Shown here: piece after piece, positions 1 to 9,800 of the stretch
How positions within the stretch are numbered: the first letter of the stretch is position 1
Layout of the letters: the number at the start of each line of letters is the position of its first letter
Assembly: GCF_003696315.1 (NCBI RefSeq)
Contig: NZ_RFFN01000005.1
Coordinates: 186,001 to 250,000, forward strand
DNA: 64,000 nucleotides
From: Pseudomonas songnenensis
Lineage (GTDB): Bacteria; Pseudomonadota; Gammaproteobacteria; Pseudomonadales; Pseudomonadaceae
Reading direction: 5' to 3'
Made by a program: the position numbers and the translations under genes
The notes under the pieces: generated by a model
The model's input: only the letters and a program-made list of their open reading frames with translations
What the model was told of the DNA's origin: nothing
Database searches by the model: none

Positions 1-66
1 CAGCTGGGTCTTGTCGCCGATTTCGGCCAGGGCAACGATCAGAGTGGGAACGAAAAACGATTCCAA
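1..66 (-). CDS. TMEM165/GDT1 (UPF0016) family manganese exporter, N-terminal 22 residues only
   Basis: The minus strand reads MESFFVPTLIVALAEIGDKTQL and runs off the left edge. The signature E-x-G-D-K-T (residues 16-21) is the cation-binding motif of the GDT1/UPF0016 family, inner-membrane exporters of manganese or calcium. The start is TTG at 66-64, chosen because AAAGGA lies 7-8 nt upstream and the family motif sits at the expected distance from the N-terminus; no ATG is in frame. A manganese-sensing yybP-ykoY riboswitch lies directly upstream, which supports a Mn(II) exporter role. The rest of the protein is outside the window. Confidence 0.85.
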   Translation of the reverse strand, partial: MESFFVPTLIVALAEIGDKTQL

Positions 67-100
67 GCGGCATTCCTTTAGGGCGGGTCGACAGATTCAC

Positions 101-146
101 CATGACATGCGCAGCCTGCCCGCCCGGGTCAGGTGTACATGTCATG
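101..146 (-). promoter_or_regulatory. Inverted repeat, probable riboswitch expression platform
   Basis: CATGACATG and its complement CATGTCATG (101-109 and 138-146) bracket an inner CCTG/CAGG pair. The distal arm is adjacent to the 3' edge of the Mn aptamer, so the hairpin could compete with aptamer folding. The loop contains GGGCGGG, complementary to CCCGCCC just upstream of the exporter's Shine-Dalgarno (plus 81-87). No U-tract follows, so translational control looks more likely than termination; this is inference. Confidence 0.5.
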
Positions 147-276
147 AGTCTTGTCAAACCTGGCCTGGCGTATCGTTACGCGCTGGCCGGTCGCATGCGC
201 CATGGTCTGCGGACCAAGTATGTTGACGCATGCCGGACGAGCAGGGCGCTCGTCGGAGACTACTCCCCCAAGGACG
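141..276 (-). promoter_or_regulatory. yybP-ykoY manganese riboswitch aptamer
   Basis: On the minus strand the two hallmark conserved blocks are present: GGGGAGTAG (plus 260-268) and GTCAACATACT (plus 217-227). The second is followed by a TGGTC-cgca-GACCA hairpin and by ATGGCGCATGC, which pairs back with GCATGCG to close the helix; GACAAGAC (148-155) forms the 3' edge. These elements in this order define the yybP-ykoY Mn(II) aptamer, and the downstream gene is a GDT1-family exporter, a known target class. Exact boundaries are approximate. Confidence 0.88.
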
Positions 277-327
277 GCGGCGAGTTTGCCGCAAGCGGCC
301 GGCCGGTGCAACCGCCTGTCGCCGGCG

Positions 328-1326
328 TCAGGAGCATATGGCGCGGTAGATGCGAAAGCCGTTGCGCTCGACAACGGTCTGGCAGGCACCGAGATGCTGC
401 TCGATCAGTGGCGGATAGCGGAGAAAAGCGTTGGCCACCAAGCGTAGCTCGCCGCCGCTCGACAGATGCTCGGCGGCCCGCTCGATCAGCGTTTCGCTGG
501 CGTGATAGTTGGTGTGCACGCCCTGGTGGAACGGTGGGTTGCTGATGATTGCCGCCAGCTGCCGAGGGGCGGCATCGATGCCATCGCCGGCGATCACTTC
601 AGCTTCGAGCCCATTGGCGGCGAGCGTCCGGCGACTGCTCTCGACGGCAAAGGCGTCGACGTCCAGCAGCACCAGCTCGCTTTGCGGATAACGGCGCTTC
701 AGCGTGGCGCCGATAACACCGGCGCCGCAGCCGAAATCGAGTACCCGCCCGCTGGGCAGATTGTCGAGGTGCTCGAGTAGCAGGGCGCTGCCGACGTCCA
801 GGCGCCCGTGACTGAATACCCCGGGCAGGCTGATCACCTGCAGCGGCCCGTCGTCCAGCTCCAGCGTGAACTGGTGAGCCAGTGCATCGAGGTCCGGAAC
901 GGCCGGTGTCTGTTCTATCTCGCCCTGCCAGAGCTGGCAGTGGCGCGCGCTGTCGAGTTTGCGGGCTCGGCCGAGACTGGCGAGCTGTTTCGCGGCGCGT
1001 TCGACACCCGCGCGCTTTTCCCCGACCAGATAAAGCGGGCGGCCTGCCAACTGTGCTGCCAGCGCCTGCAGCACGTAGTCAGTCAACTCGCGGGACTTTG
1101 GCAGGAACAGCACGGCGGCGACGTATTCGCCGGGCGGTGGAGCGACGCCGAAGCTGCAGCGTCCGCTGAAGCGTTTGTTCAGCAGCTGCTGTTCGCCGGC
1201 GTGCCAGCTCCAGCCGACGGCGCCGGGCAACCTGCCCAGCAGGTCGTCGGCGGGCAGTCCGGCCAACAGCAGGCTGCCTTGGAACAGCTCGGCCTGACGC
1301 AGCAGTACTTCGCTTCGAGGGTCCAT
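328..1326 (-). CDS. rsmC: 16S rRNA (guanine-1207-N2)-methyltransferase RsmC
   Basis: A 332-residue SAM-dependent methyltransferase. The C-terminal half carries the nucleotide/SAM loop [12 protein letters not shown] and the catalytic NPPF motif ([13 protein letters not shown]) typical of N-methylating RsmC/RsmD-type enzymes; the N-terminal half is the degenerate duplicated domain characteristic of RsmC. It methylates G1207 of 16S rRNA in the assembled 30S subunit. The ATG at 1326 was preferred over an upstream in-frame ATG because AGGGAGA precedes it and the sequence from [11 protein letters not shown] matches the family N-terminus. It ends about 50 nt before the Mn riboswitch, so read-through into the exporter leader is possible. 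Confidence 0.9.
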   Translation of the reverse strand: MDPRSEVLLRQAELFQGSLLLAGLPADDLLGRLPGAVGWSWHAGEQQLLNKRFSGRCSFGVAPPPGEYVAAVLFLPKSRELTDYVLQALAAQLAGRPLYLVGEKRAGVERAAKQLASLGRARKLDSARHCQLWQGEIEQTPAVPDLDALAHQFTLELDDGPLQVISLPGVFSHGRLDVGSALLLEHLDNLPSGRVLDFGCGAGVIGATLKRRYPQSELVLLDVDAFAVESSRRTLAANGLEAEVIAGDGIDAAPRQLAAIISNPPFHQGVHTNYHASETLIERAAEHLSSGGELRLVANAFLRYPPLIEQHLGACQTVVERNGFRIYRAICS

Positions 1327-1419
1327 GAGCGTCTCCCTGGAAAAGTCGGCGAGCTTAGGTGCTATGGGCCGGTACTCGCAAGCTCGGGGCAGCGGCACAG
1401 CTGCCCCAGGCCACTTCTG

Positions 1420-2379
1420 TCAGTTGACCTGACGCAGCGGGGTGCCGGCAAAGAAGGCTGTGGCATTCTCGGTCAGCTGGACAACGATACGCTGACGCGC
1501 TTCGCGGCTGCCCCAGGCGCTGTGCGGGGTGATGATCAGCCGCGGCAGATCAGGCGCCAGCAGGGGGTTATCGTCCCGTGGCGGCTCGCTGGTCAGCACG
1601 TCGGTGGCAGCACCACCCAGGTGACCGCGGCGCAGGGCATCGGCCAATGCCTGTTCGTCCACCAGACCGCCCCGTGCGGCGTTGATCAGAAAGGTGGTCG
1701 GTTTCATCAGCTGCAGTTCGCGTGCGCCGATGAGGTTGCGCGTCTGCTCAGTCAGGGGGCAGTGCAGCGTGAGTGCGTCCACCTGTGGGAGCAGCTCGTC
1801 CAGATCCAGACGCTCCGGGCGCTTTGGTCGGCCCGGCAGATTGCCGACCAGCACGCGCATACCGAATGCTTCCGCGAGCCGGGCTACGGCGCTGCCGAGT
1901 TCGCCGTGGCCGAGGAGGCCAAGGGTCTTGCCCTCCAGCTCGACGATGGGGAAGTCCAGCAGGCAGAACTGTCCGCTTTCCTGCCAGCGTCCGCGGGCGA
2001 CGGCGGCCTGGTAGTCGGGCAGCCGCGTGGCCAGCGCCAGCAGCAGCATCAGGGTGTGCTGGGCGACGGTGGGTGTGCCGTAGGCCTGGCAGTTGCTGAC
2101 CACGATGCCTCGCTCGCGGGCGGCCTGCAGGTCGATGTTGTTGACGCCGGTGGCCGAGACCAGGACGAGCTTCAGTTCGGGGCAGGCGGCCAGGATCTCG
2201 GCCGAGAGGGAAACCTTGTTGACGATTGCGACCTGGGCGCCCTGCAAGCGCTCGACGATCTGGTCGGTTGTGCTTTGCTCATGACAGACGAGTTCGCTGA
2301 AAGCGTTCCGCAGCGGGTCGAGGTCGAGATCGCCTTGTTCGAGGGGAGAGAGATCGAGAAAAACGGCGCGATTGGGCAT
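1420..2379 (-). CDS. D-2-hydroxyacid dehydrogenase (glycerate/hydroxypyruvate type)
   Basis: A 319-residue NAD(P)-dependent D-isomer-specific 2-hydroxyacid dehydrogenase. The Rossmann loop reads GLLGHGELGSAVARLA, and the family catalytic region is visible: NAARGGLVDEQAL with the Arg, a following Glu, and the catalytic His in TPHSAWGS. It resembles HprA-type glycerate dehydrogenases, which interconvert D-glycerate and hydroxypyruvate. The start MPNRAVFLDL at 2379 has AAGGT about 6 nt upstream and fits the family better than an upstream ATG in the same frame. It is divergent from the LysE gene, with 68 nt between the starts. Substrate is not determined by sequence alone. Confidence 0.8.
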   Translation of the reverse strand: MPNRAVFLDLSPLEQGDLDLDPLRNAFSELVCHEQSTTDQIVERLQGAQVAIVNKVSLSAEILAACPELKLVLVSATGVNNIDLQAARERGIVVSNCQAYGTPTVAQHTLMLLLALATRLPDYQAAVARGRWQESGQFCLLDFPIVELEGKTLGLLGHGELGSAVARLAEAFGMRVLVGNLPGRPKRPERLDLDELLPQVDALTLHCPLTEQTRNLIGARELQLMKPTTFLINAARGGLVDEQALADALRRGHLGGAATDVLTSEPPRDDNPLLAPDLPRLIITPHSAWGSREARQRIVVQLTENATAFFAGTPLRQVN

Positions 2380-2447
2380 CAACTGTACCTTTTCGAGGAA
2401 ACCGGGGCTGGCCGACAATGTGGGCTGGCATGGCGTGGAGATAGACT

Positions 2448-3077
2448 GTGTACTGGATCGAATTTATGACCGTGGCGCTGGTGCATCTACTCGCGGTGGC
2501 GAGCCCCGGACCGGATTTTGCGGTGGTGGTGCGCGAAAGCGTGACCCAGGGCCGGCGTGTCGGAAGCTGGACTGCCTTGGGGGTCGGCTGCGGGATATTC
2601 GTCCATGTCGCCTATTCCCTGCTCGGCATTGGCCTGATCGTCTCGCAGTCGATTGTGCTGTTCAACCTCTTCAAGTGGCTGGCGGCTGGGTATCTGCTGT
2701 ACCTCGGCTGGCGTGCGCTTCGCGCGCGGCCGATGAACCTGGATGTGACCGATGAAACACATGCGCGTGCGGGGCGTTCGGCCTGGCAGGCGTTCGCTGT
2801 CGGTTTCGTTACCAACGGCCTGAATCCCAAGGCCACGCTGTTCTTCCTCTCGCTATTCACCGTCGTGATCAGCCCCGATACACCGCTGTTGGTGCAGGCC
2901 GGTTACGGCGTCTATCTCGCCGGTGCAACCGCGCTGTGGTTCCTGCTGGTGGCCTGGCTGTTCAGCCGAGGCCGCGTGCGCGCTGGCTTTGCGCGGATGG
3001 GCCACTGGTTCGACAGGCTGACCGGCGCGGTGTTGATCGGCCTTGGTGTACGCCTGGCGGTGAGCGAAATCGGTTAA
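2448..3077 (+). CDS. LysE/RhtC family amino-acid exporter
   Basis: A 209-residue inner-membrane protein with about six hydrophobic helices and the family signature ASPGPDFAVVVRES near the N-terminus, plus GFVTNGLNPKATLFFLS in the middle. LysE/RhtB proteins export amino acids such as lysine, threonine or homoserine; the substrate here cannot be told. The start is GTG at 2448 with GGAG about 7 nt upstream. It is transcribed divergently from the hydroxyacid dehydrogenase. Confidence 0.85.
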   Translation: MYWIEFMTVALVHLLAVASPGPDFAVVVRESVTQGRRVGSWTALGVGCGIFVHVAYSLLGIGLIVSQSIVLFNLFKWLAAGYLLYLGWRALRARPMNLDVTDETHARAGRSAWQAFAVGFVTNGLNPKATLFFLSLFTVVISPDTPLLVQAGYGVYLAGATALWFLLVAWLFSRGRVRAGFARMGHWFDRLTGAVLIGLGVRLAVSEIG

Positions 3078-3182
3078 CACGCTGAAACGAGGTGCGGGGA
3101 AAATAATCCTTTGGACTGATTTTGCACGGGGCCGGACGCTCTAGAGTGCAGCTTACAACTCCAACAAGAACAGGATGCCCCC

Positions 3183-4868
3183 ATGCTGCAGACCCGTGTG
3201 ATCAAGCCCGCGGCTAACGCCTACCAGTACCCTCTGCTGATCAAGCGTCTTCTGTTGTCCGGTGTGCGTTACGAGCGCAGTCGCGAGATCGTCTACCGCG
3301 ATCATCTGCGTTATGACTACCGCACCCTCACCCAGCGTGTGGCGCGGCTGGCCAATGTGCTGACCGAAGCCGGGGTCAAGCCGGGCGATACGGTGGCGGT
3401 GATGGACTGGGACAGCCATCGCTACCTCGAATGCATGTTCGCCATCCCCATGATCGGCGCGGTGGTACACACCATCAACGTGCGGCTGTCGCCGGATCAG
3501 ATCCTCTACACCATGAACCACGCCGACGACCGCTTCGTACTGGTCAACAGCGAGTTCGTGCCGCTGTATCAGGCGATCGCCGGCCAGCTGACCACCGTGC
3601 AGAAGACCCTGCTGCTCACCGACAGCGATGCGCACGATGTTGGCCTGCCGGACTGCGTCGGCGAGTACGAAAGCCTGCTGGCTGCCGCCGCGCCGAGCTA
3701 CGACTTTCCCGATTTCGACGAGGACTCGGTCGCCACGACCTTCTACACCACCGGCACCACCGGTAACCCAAAGGGCGTGTACTTCACCCACCGCCAGCTG
3801 GTGCTGCACACCCTGGCCGCGGCGGTGACCGTCGGCTGTCGGGAAAATCCGCGGCTGATGGGCTCGGACGACGTCTACATGCCGATCACGCCGATGTTCC
3901 ATGTGCATGCCTGGGGGTTGCCCTATGTCGCCACCATGCTCGGCCTCAAGCAGGTCTATCCGGGCCGCTACGACCCTGAGTACCTGATCGACCTGTGGCG
4001 CCGTGAGCAGGTGACTTTCTCTCATTGCGTGCCGACCATCGTGCAGATGCTGCTCAACGCCAAGGCGGCCCAGGGTACCGACTTCAAGGGCTGGAAGATC
4101 ACCATTGGCGGCAGCGCGCTGACCCGCGGCCTCTACGACCAGGCCAAGGCGTCCGGTATGAACCTGATCGCCGCGTACGGCATGTCCGAGACCTGCCCGC
4201 TGATTTCCGGCGCGCACATCAACGACGAGCTACTCGAGGCTGACGAAGACACCCGCAGTACCTTCCACCTCAAGGCGGGCGTTCCCGTGGTGCTGGTCGA
4301 TGCGGCCATCCAGGCAGCGGACGGCAGCTTCCTGCCGGCGGATGGAAGCTCTCAGGGCGAGCTGGTGCTGCGTGCACCCTGGCTGACCCAGGGCTACTAC
4401 AACGAGCCGGAGAAGAGCGAAGAGCTGTGGGCCGATGGCTGGCTGCACACCGGCGACGTCGCGGTCATAGACGAGATGGCCAATATCGAGATTCGCGACC
4501 GCATCAAGGACGTGATCAAGACCGGCGGCGAATGGCTGTCGTCCCTTACCCTTGAAGGGCTGATCAGCCGTCACGAGGCGGTGCGTGATGTCGCCGTGGT
4601 TGGTGTGCCGGACGAGCGTTGGGGCGAGCGGCCCTTTGCCCTGGTGGTGCTGTGTGAAGGCCGTGAACTGAGCGCTGCCGACTTGCAGGCGTTCCTCGAG
4701 CCGGCGGTGGCCGAAGGGCATATCAACAAGTGGGCGATTCCGCAGCAGATCGCCGTGGTTTCGGAAATCCCCAAGACCAGCGTCGGCAAGCTGGACAAGA
4801 AGCGCATCCGCAGCGAGATCGCTCGCTGGCAGGAAGACGCCGTGGCGGCGCAGCCCTCGCCGAGCTGA
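3183..4868 (+). CDS. AlkK-type medium/long-chain acyl-CoA ligase (AMP-binding)
   Basis: A 561-residue ANL-superfamily enzyme that activates a carboxylic acid through an acyl-adenylate to acyl-CoA. The P-loop TTGTTGNPKGVYFTHR lies near residues 188-203, the AYGMSETCP adenylate motif near 330-339, TGD (WLHTGDVAVID) and the hinge RDRIKDVIKTGGEW follow, and the C-terminal lysine motif is KTSVGKLDKK. The KTGGEW hinge and overall length match AlkK/long-chain fatty-acid ligases used in alkane or fatty-acid degradation. It is monocistronic in this window, with an RBS-poor leader (AGGATG just before the ATG). Confidence 0.85.
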   Translation: MLQTRVIKPAANAYQYPLLIKRLLLSGVRYERSREIVYRDHLRYDYRTLTQRVARLANVLTEAGVKPGDTVAVMDWDSHRYLECMFAIPMIGAVVHTINVRLSPDQILYTMNHADDRFVLVNSEFVPLYQAIAGQLTTVQKTLLLTDSDAHDVGLPDCVGEYESLLAAAAPSYDFPDFDEDSVATTFYTTGTTGNPKGVYFTHRQLVLHTLAAAVTVGCRENPRLMGSDDVYMPITPMFHVHAWGLPYVATMLGLKQVYPGRYDPEYLIDLWRREQVTFSHCVPTIVQMLLNAKAAQGTDFKGWKITIGGSALTRGLYDQAKASGMNLIAAYGMSETCPLISGAHINDELLEADEDTRSTFHLKAGVPVVLVDAAIQAADGSFLPADGSSQGELVLRAPWLTQGYYNEPEKSEELWADGWLHTGDVAVIDEMANIEIRDRIKDVIKTGGEWLSSLTLEGLISRHEAVRDVAVVGVPDERWGERPFALVVLCEGRELSAADLQAFLEPAVAEGHINKWAIPQQIAVVSEIPKTSVGKLDKKRIRSEIARWQEDAVAAQPSPS

Positions 4869-4869
4869 G

Positions 4870-5131
4870 CCGAGGCTCCAGTCGGCATTGAGTAGGTTTG
4901 TACTCGGCTCGGCTTGGCACCCAGAGTGAAGGGTTTGCCGTGCAGCTGGTGCTCGGGTCGGTCGCGGCTACGGAGCTGCAATGTGTCCTCGGCTTAGCCG
5001 CTGACGAGCAGGCTATTCAGCGCTGGGCGCAGCTGGCGTGCATGTTCGGCAACTTGATGGCCGTTCATGCAGCCCGGCAGACCGATATGGGTAATCTGCA
5101 AACAGGGACATGCGCAGGCGAGCAATCGTGA
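4870..5131 (-). pseudogene. Decayed response-regulator receiver fragment (from a hybrid histidine kinase)
   Basis: The otherwise empty 371-nt gap between the ligase and the MBL hydrolase reads, in one minus-strand frame, ITHIGLPGCMNGHQVAEHAR, then QLRPALNSLLVSG, a TAA stop (4994-4996), and AED...LHGKPFTLGAKPSRVQTY. This follows the C-terminal receiver domain common in Pseudomonas hybrid kinases (TDIGLPGGMNGRQVA ... LRP ... ITGYAEN ... LTKPF). The phosphoacceptor Asp has become His, the Tyr position is a stop, and no start or kinase body remains. It is best read as a gene relic, not an active gene. Confidence 0.72.
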
Positions 5132-5239
5132 CTTCGGCGCCAATGGTCAGGCATCCGCCATTGCCGGGAGCGCGAGCAGTCGGCATCCTGCTGGCCGGCG
5201 CCCCGGCGCAGTGAACATGCAGAAACCAGAGGACGCCAC

Positions 5240-5890
5240 ATGGCTGTCACCCAACCGATGTTGATCCGCGAGACCTTCCCTGTCGGCCCGTTGCAGTGCA
5301 ACTGCACGATCATTGGCGATCCTGTGAGCAAGAAGGCCATTGTCGTCGACCCGGGTGGCGATCCCGAGAAGATCATGGCGCGGCTGGACTTTCACGGCCT
5401 GAAAGTGGTGAGCATCATCCATACCCATGCGCATCTGGATCATTTTCTGGCTTCCGGTCGGATGAAGGAGCAGACCGGCGCCACGCTGCATCTGCACAAG
5501 GCCGACCAGTTCCTCTGGGATAACCTGGAGATGCAATGCCGCATGTTCGGCGTGCCTTACACGCCGGTCCCGGCGCCGGACCAATGGCTGGCCGATGATG
5601 AGGAGCTGGCCTGCGGCTGTGGCGTGGCGCTGCACACACCGGGACACACTCCTGGCTCGATGAGCTTCTGGTTTGCCGATGCCAAGCTGCTGATCGCCGG
5701 CGATACGCTGTTTCGCCGCGGGATCGGTCGCACGGATCTGTGGGGCGGCGATTATGCGAGTATCGAGCGCTCCATCAAGCAGCGCCTCTATACGCTCGAC
5801 GAGGAGGCCACAGTGGTCACCGGCCACGGCCCGGACACCCGTCTGGGCGATGAGATGCGTGACAATCCCTTCGTGCGCGCCGGCGCCTGA
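5240..5890 (+). CDS. MBL-fold metallo-hydrolase (glyoxalase II-like)
   Basis: A 216-residue metallo-beta-lactamase fold protein. The metal-binding motif THAHLDH is at residues 62-68, with further His ligands in HTPGHTPGS and the late VVTGHGPDT, and the bridging Asp in IAGDTLF. This is the YcbL/glyoxalase II-like arrangement, so a thioester or related hydrolase in the cytoplasm is likely. GGACG lies about 6 nt before the ATG. It stands alone between the receiver relic and the OmpA-like lipoprotein. Substrate is unknown. Confidence 0.8.
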   Translation: MAVTQPMLIRETFPVGPLQCNCTIIGDPVSKKAIVVDPGGDPEKIMARLDFHGLKVVSIIHTHAHLDHFLASGRMKEQTGATLHLHKADQFLWDNLEMQCRMFGVPYTPVPAPDQWLADDEELACGCGVALHTPGHTPGSMSFWFADAKLLIAGDTLFRRGIGRTDLWGGDYASIERSIKQRLYTLDEEATVVTGHGPDTRLGDEMRDNPFVRAGA

Positions 5891-6020
5891 CGAGCCGTTG
5901 GACCGGTTCTGTTGCACGGTTCCTATCCCTGCTGGTGGGCAGTGGTAATCTAGCGCTGCATTCAGGGTTCGTGTCTACGAAGCGCGCTGCCCTGGTAACT
6001 GACGAGAGAAGGAAGTACCT

Positions 6021-6674
6021 ATGAAAATGCTGAACATGACCGCTCTCGCAGCGGGCGTTGCGCTGCTGGTCGGTTGTACCACCAACCCTTACACCGGCGA
6101 GCAGCAGGCCGGCAAGGCGGGCGTATATGGCGGTATCGGTGCCGTCAGCGGTGCGGTCATCGGTGCTGCGACTTCGAGCAAGAAGGATCGCACCAAGGGT
6201 GCACTGATCGGTGCTGCGGTCGGTGGCGCGGCTGGCGGTGGCTACGGCTACTATGTCGACACCCAGGAAGCCAAGCTGCGCCAGACGCTGCAAGGCACCG
6301 GCGTTCAGGTTCAGCGCAACGGCGACAACCTGACGCTGATCATGCCCGGCAACATCACCTTTGCCAGCAACTCCGCTGACATTTCCAGCAGCTTCTACCC
6401 GACGCTCAATTCGCTGGTGCAGGTCTTCAAGGAGTTCAACAAGAACGGCGTCGATATCGTCGGCCATACCGACAGTACCGGCTCGCTGCAGCTGAACCAG
6501 GATCTGTCCAACCGCCGCGCCCAGAGCGTCGCGTCGTACCTGATCTCCAATGGTGTAGCACCCGCGCGTATCTCGTCCTACGGTGCCGGCCCGAGTCAGC
6601 CGATTGCCAGTAACGACACCGCGGCCGGTCGTGCGCAGAACCGTCGCGTCGAGATCAATCTGCGTCCGCTGTAA
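6021..6674 (+). CDS. OmpA-family outer-membrane lipoprotein with glycine zipper
   Basis: A 217-residue lipoprotein. The signal peptide ends in the lipobox LLVGC (Cys19). A glycine-rich zipper follows (GGIGAVSGAVIGAA ... GAAVGGAAGGG, about residues 38-78), then an OmpA C-terminal peptidoglycan-binding domain with VDIVGHTDSTGS and the NRRVEINL end motif. It resembles YiaD and likely ties the outer membrane to peptidoglycan. AGAAGGAAG precedes the ATG. It is followed by a weak hairpin before the histidine kinase. Confidence 0.88.
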   Translation: MKMLNMTALAAGVALLVGCTTNPYTGEQQAGKAGVYGGIGAVSGAVIGAATSSKKDRTKGALIGAAVGGAAGGGYGYYVDTQEAKLRQTLQGTGVQVQRNGDNLTLIMPGNITFASNSADISSSFYPTLNSLVQVFKEFNKNGVDIVGHTDSTGSLQLNQDLSNRRAQSVASYLISNGVAPARISSYGAGPSQPIASNDTAAGRAQNRRVEINLRPL

Positions 6675-6684
6675 GCGCTGATAG

Positions 6685-6711
6685 ACAGCGGGGCTGCAAT
6701 GGCCTCGCTGT
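6685..6711 (+). terminator. Possible hairpin after the OmpA-like lipoprotein
   Basis: ACAGCGGGGC (6685-6694) can pair with GGCCTCGCTGT (6701-6711) with one G-T pair and a 7-nt loop. No T-run follows, so intrinsic termination would be weak; it could instead protect the transcript end. Confidence 0.35.
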
Positions 6712-6822
6712 TGACGAAAAACAGACGCCACTAATCCGTTAATCCTTCGCGCCATTGAACCTCTCTGCACTATTCGAATCTGACATTCGATAGCACGCCA
6801 GTAGTGGCACAGAGGAGGTCGA

Positions 6823-9800
6823 ATGGATGATCGTCCCGCTCTCCATTCCCGCAGGTCCTGGTTGCCATTACTGGTCGCACTGGCCCTGATGGCGGGGCTG
6901 GGTGGATGGATTGGCTGGCAATGGCACGTCCAGGAGCAGCGCAGCAAGGTCGAGCAGGAGCAGCGCTTCACCTTTGCCGTCGATGATATCGAGCACACCC
7001 TTCGCGAGCGGATGCGCGCCTACGAGATGGTGTTGCGTGGCCTGGCTGGCGTGGTGGCGGGTAGTGATGAAGTGAAGGTGGACGACTGGGCGCGTGCCGC
7101 GGACCAGTTGCAGCTGCAGGACTTCTATCCCGGTATCCAGGCCGTTGCGCTGGCACGCCATGCGACTTCAGACACCCTTGACGGCATTATCGAGCAGATC
7201 CGCAGCTCGGGTCGCGAGCGCTTTCGCATGTACCCGTCGGGCGTGCGCGACGAGTATGTCGTGACCGATTACATCCACCCGACCGATTGGCGTAACCGGA
7301 GGGTGCTCGGCTTCGATCTGTTCAGCGAGGCAACCCGTCGCGAGGCGATCGTCAGCACCCGTAACAGCGGTAATCCGGTTCTTACCGGGCCGCTGCGTCT
7401 CAAGCAGGAAACCGAACAGAACGTCCAGGTTGGCGTGCTGCTGTTCTTCCCGCTCTATGCCGCAACTGCGCCGGTGACCACCGAGGAAGAGCGTCAGCGC
7501 GCCTTCGTCGGAACGTTGCACGGCGCGTTCCGCCTCACCGATCTGATGGAGGGCATCCTCGGTTCGCGGAGCCGGATGCTGCAGCTGCAGCTGTTCGATG
7601 CCGCCAATCCGGACTCTCCGCTGCTGGCGGGGCGTGCGCCGGTCAGCGCCGATGCCAAGTTCCAGCGGATCCGTAATATCTACATGTATGGCCGTAGCTG
7701 GCAGCTGCAGGTCGCGAGTACACCGGAGTACGAGGCGGTGCTGCGTGACAATAACCGGGCCTTCAGCCTCGCGGCGGCGCTTACCGCGGCGGCGCTCTTT
7801 TCCTTGCTGGTCGGTGGCTATCTGTATCTGCGCGAACGCGCGTTACGCAACAGCCAGATGTTGAGCCTGCAACTGCAGGAGCGCGAAGCACGTTTCCGCC
7901 AGTTGATCGAGCAACTGCCGGTAGCGACATTGTTATGCAACGCTGGCGGCCGTATCGAACTGGCCAATCAGAGTGCGGCACAGCTGTTTGGCAGCACGGC
8001 GGAGCTGCTGGCCGGCGAGCGGGTGAGCCGTTACGTGCCTGGCGTGCTCGGCGAGCAGGTACTGCGGCAGCTGCGGGAGACCAGCCAGCTCGAGCTGCAG
8101 GCCCAGCGCGAGGATGGCAGGTCCATACCAGTGGCGGTCAGTCTGACCAGCTTCAACCATGACGATGCGTTGTACTACGTGCTGAACCTGCTCGATCTGC
8201 AGGCGCGCAAGCGTGACGAGGAACGCTTCCGCAATGTGGTGGAGGCATCTCCCAACGCGTTCGTGCTGGTGGATGTTCACGGCGATATCGTCATGGTCAA
8301 CCGTCAGACCGAGGTGCTGTTCGGCTACACGAGACAGGAACTGCTCGGCCAGCCGGTGGAGCGACTGTTGCCCGAAGCGTTGCGTGAAGCCCATCGCGGC
8401 TTGCGCCAAGGCTACACCGAGCATCCCGAACCACGGCGCATGGGCAGCAATCGCGAGCTGTTCGGCCTTCATCGTGATGGCAGCGCGCTGCCGGTGGAGA
8501 TCGGCCTGTCGCCCTTGCGCAGTGGCGACGAGCAGCTGGTGCAGGCAGTGATCATCGACATCAGTCATCGCAAGGCCGCCGAGCGTCGCTTGCGCGAGCA
8601 GGCCGATCAGCTGGCCGTCGCCAATCGCTACAAGTCCGAATTCCTTGCCAACATGTCCCATGAGCTGCGCACGCCGCTGAACAGCATCCTGATCCTCAGC
8701 GATCAGCTGCGGCAGAACGGGGCTGGCAATCTGAACGAGAAGCAGGTTCGGCATGCCGACATCATCCACCGCGCCGGCCATGAACTGCTGCAACTGATCA
8801 ACGACGTGCTGGACCTTGCGAAGATCGAGTCCGGTCACATGCAGCTCAAGCTGGAGCCGCTGAACCTGCGGGAAATGCTCGCCGAGCAGCAGGCATCGCT
8901 CGGGCCGATGGCCGAGCAGAAAGGGTTGCTGCTCAAGATCGAAGTCGACGCCGATGTGCCGGTCACGCTGAATTCCGATCGGGCACGGCTGCAGCAGATC
9001 CTGCGCAACCTGCTCACCAATGCGCTGAAGTTTACCGAGCAGGGTGAGGTGGAACTGCTGGCGAGCTGCCGCTGCGCCGAAGACGGTCCAGGCCAGACGC
9101 TGCAGTTGCAGGTGCGCGATAGCGGCATTGGCATTGCGAAAGATCAGCACGAGCGGATCTTCCAGGCTTTCCAGCAAATCGACGGTTCGATCAGCCGGCA
9201 CTACGGTGGTACCGGGCTGGGGCTCGCGATCACCCGCCAGCTGGTGGAGGTGCTGGGCGGCCAGGTGACCGTCGAAAGCGAGCTGGGCCAGGGCGCGACG
9301 TTCACCGTGCTGTTGCCTATCGCCGCGGCATCGGGTGCGCCAACACAATCATTGCTGCCACCTCAGCCGCAGCGGCGCGGTCGCGGTCCCGGCCTGCTGA
9401 TCATCGAGGACGATACGGACTTTGCCTCCGTGGTCGCCGAGGTCGGGCAGAGCCATGGTTTCACCAGCCTGATCTGCAATACCGGCGAGCAGGGGCTGGA
9501 AGCTCTGAGACGCGAGCATTTCGCTGCGGTGATCCTCGACATTCTGCTGCCGGATATCAGCGGCTGGCAGATCCATCGGGAGCTGCGTGGCGATGAGCGC
9601 CACCAGGGCATGCCGGTGATCATCATCTCCTGTGTGCCGCAGCCCAACGACTGGCACGACGATGGTTCGCGCTATCTGGTCAAGCCGGTCGCGCAATCGG
9701 AGCTGGAGCGCATCTTCATCGAGCTGGCGCGGCACGAGCACAACCCGCTGCGCCTGCTGCTGGTAGAGACCGAGCCGCGGCGCCGCGTACTGATCCGTGA

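Noticed and set aside
808..2469. 553-codon plus-strand open frame
   Set aside because: It lies antisense to rsmC and the hydroxyacid dehydrogenase, has a Gln/Gly/Val-rich composition typical of a GC-rich shadow frame, and has no family motif.
4898..5131. 77-codon plus-strand frame between the ligase and MBL genes
   Set aside because: The opposite strand preserves a receiver-domain signature, so this frame is a mirror of the relic.
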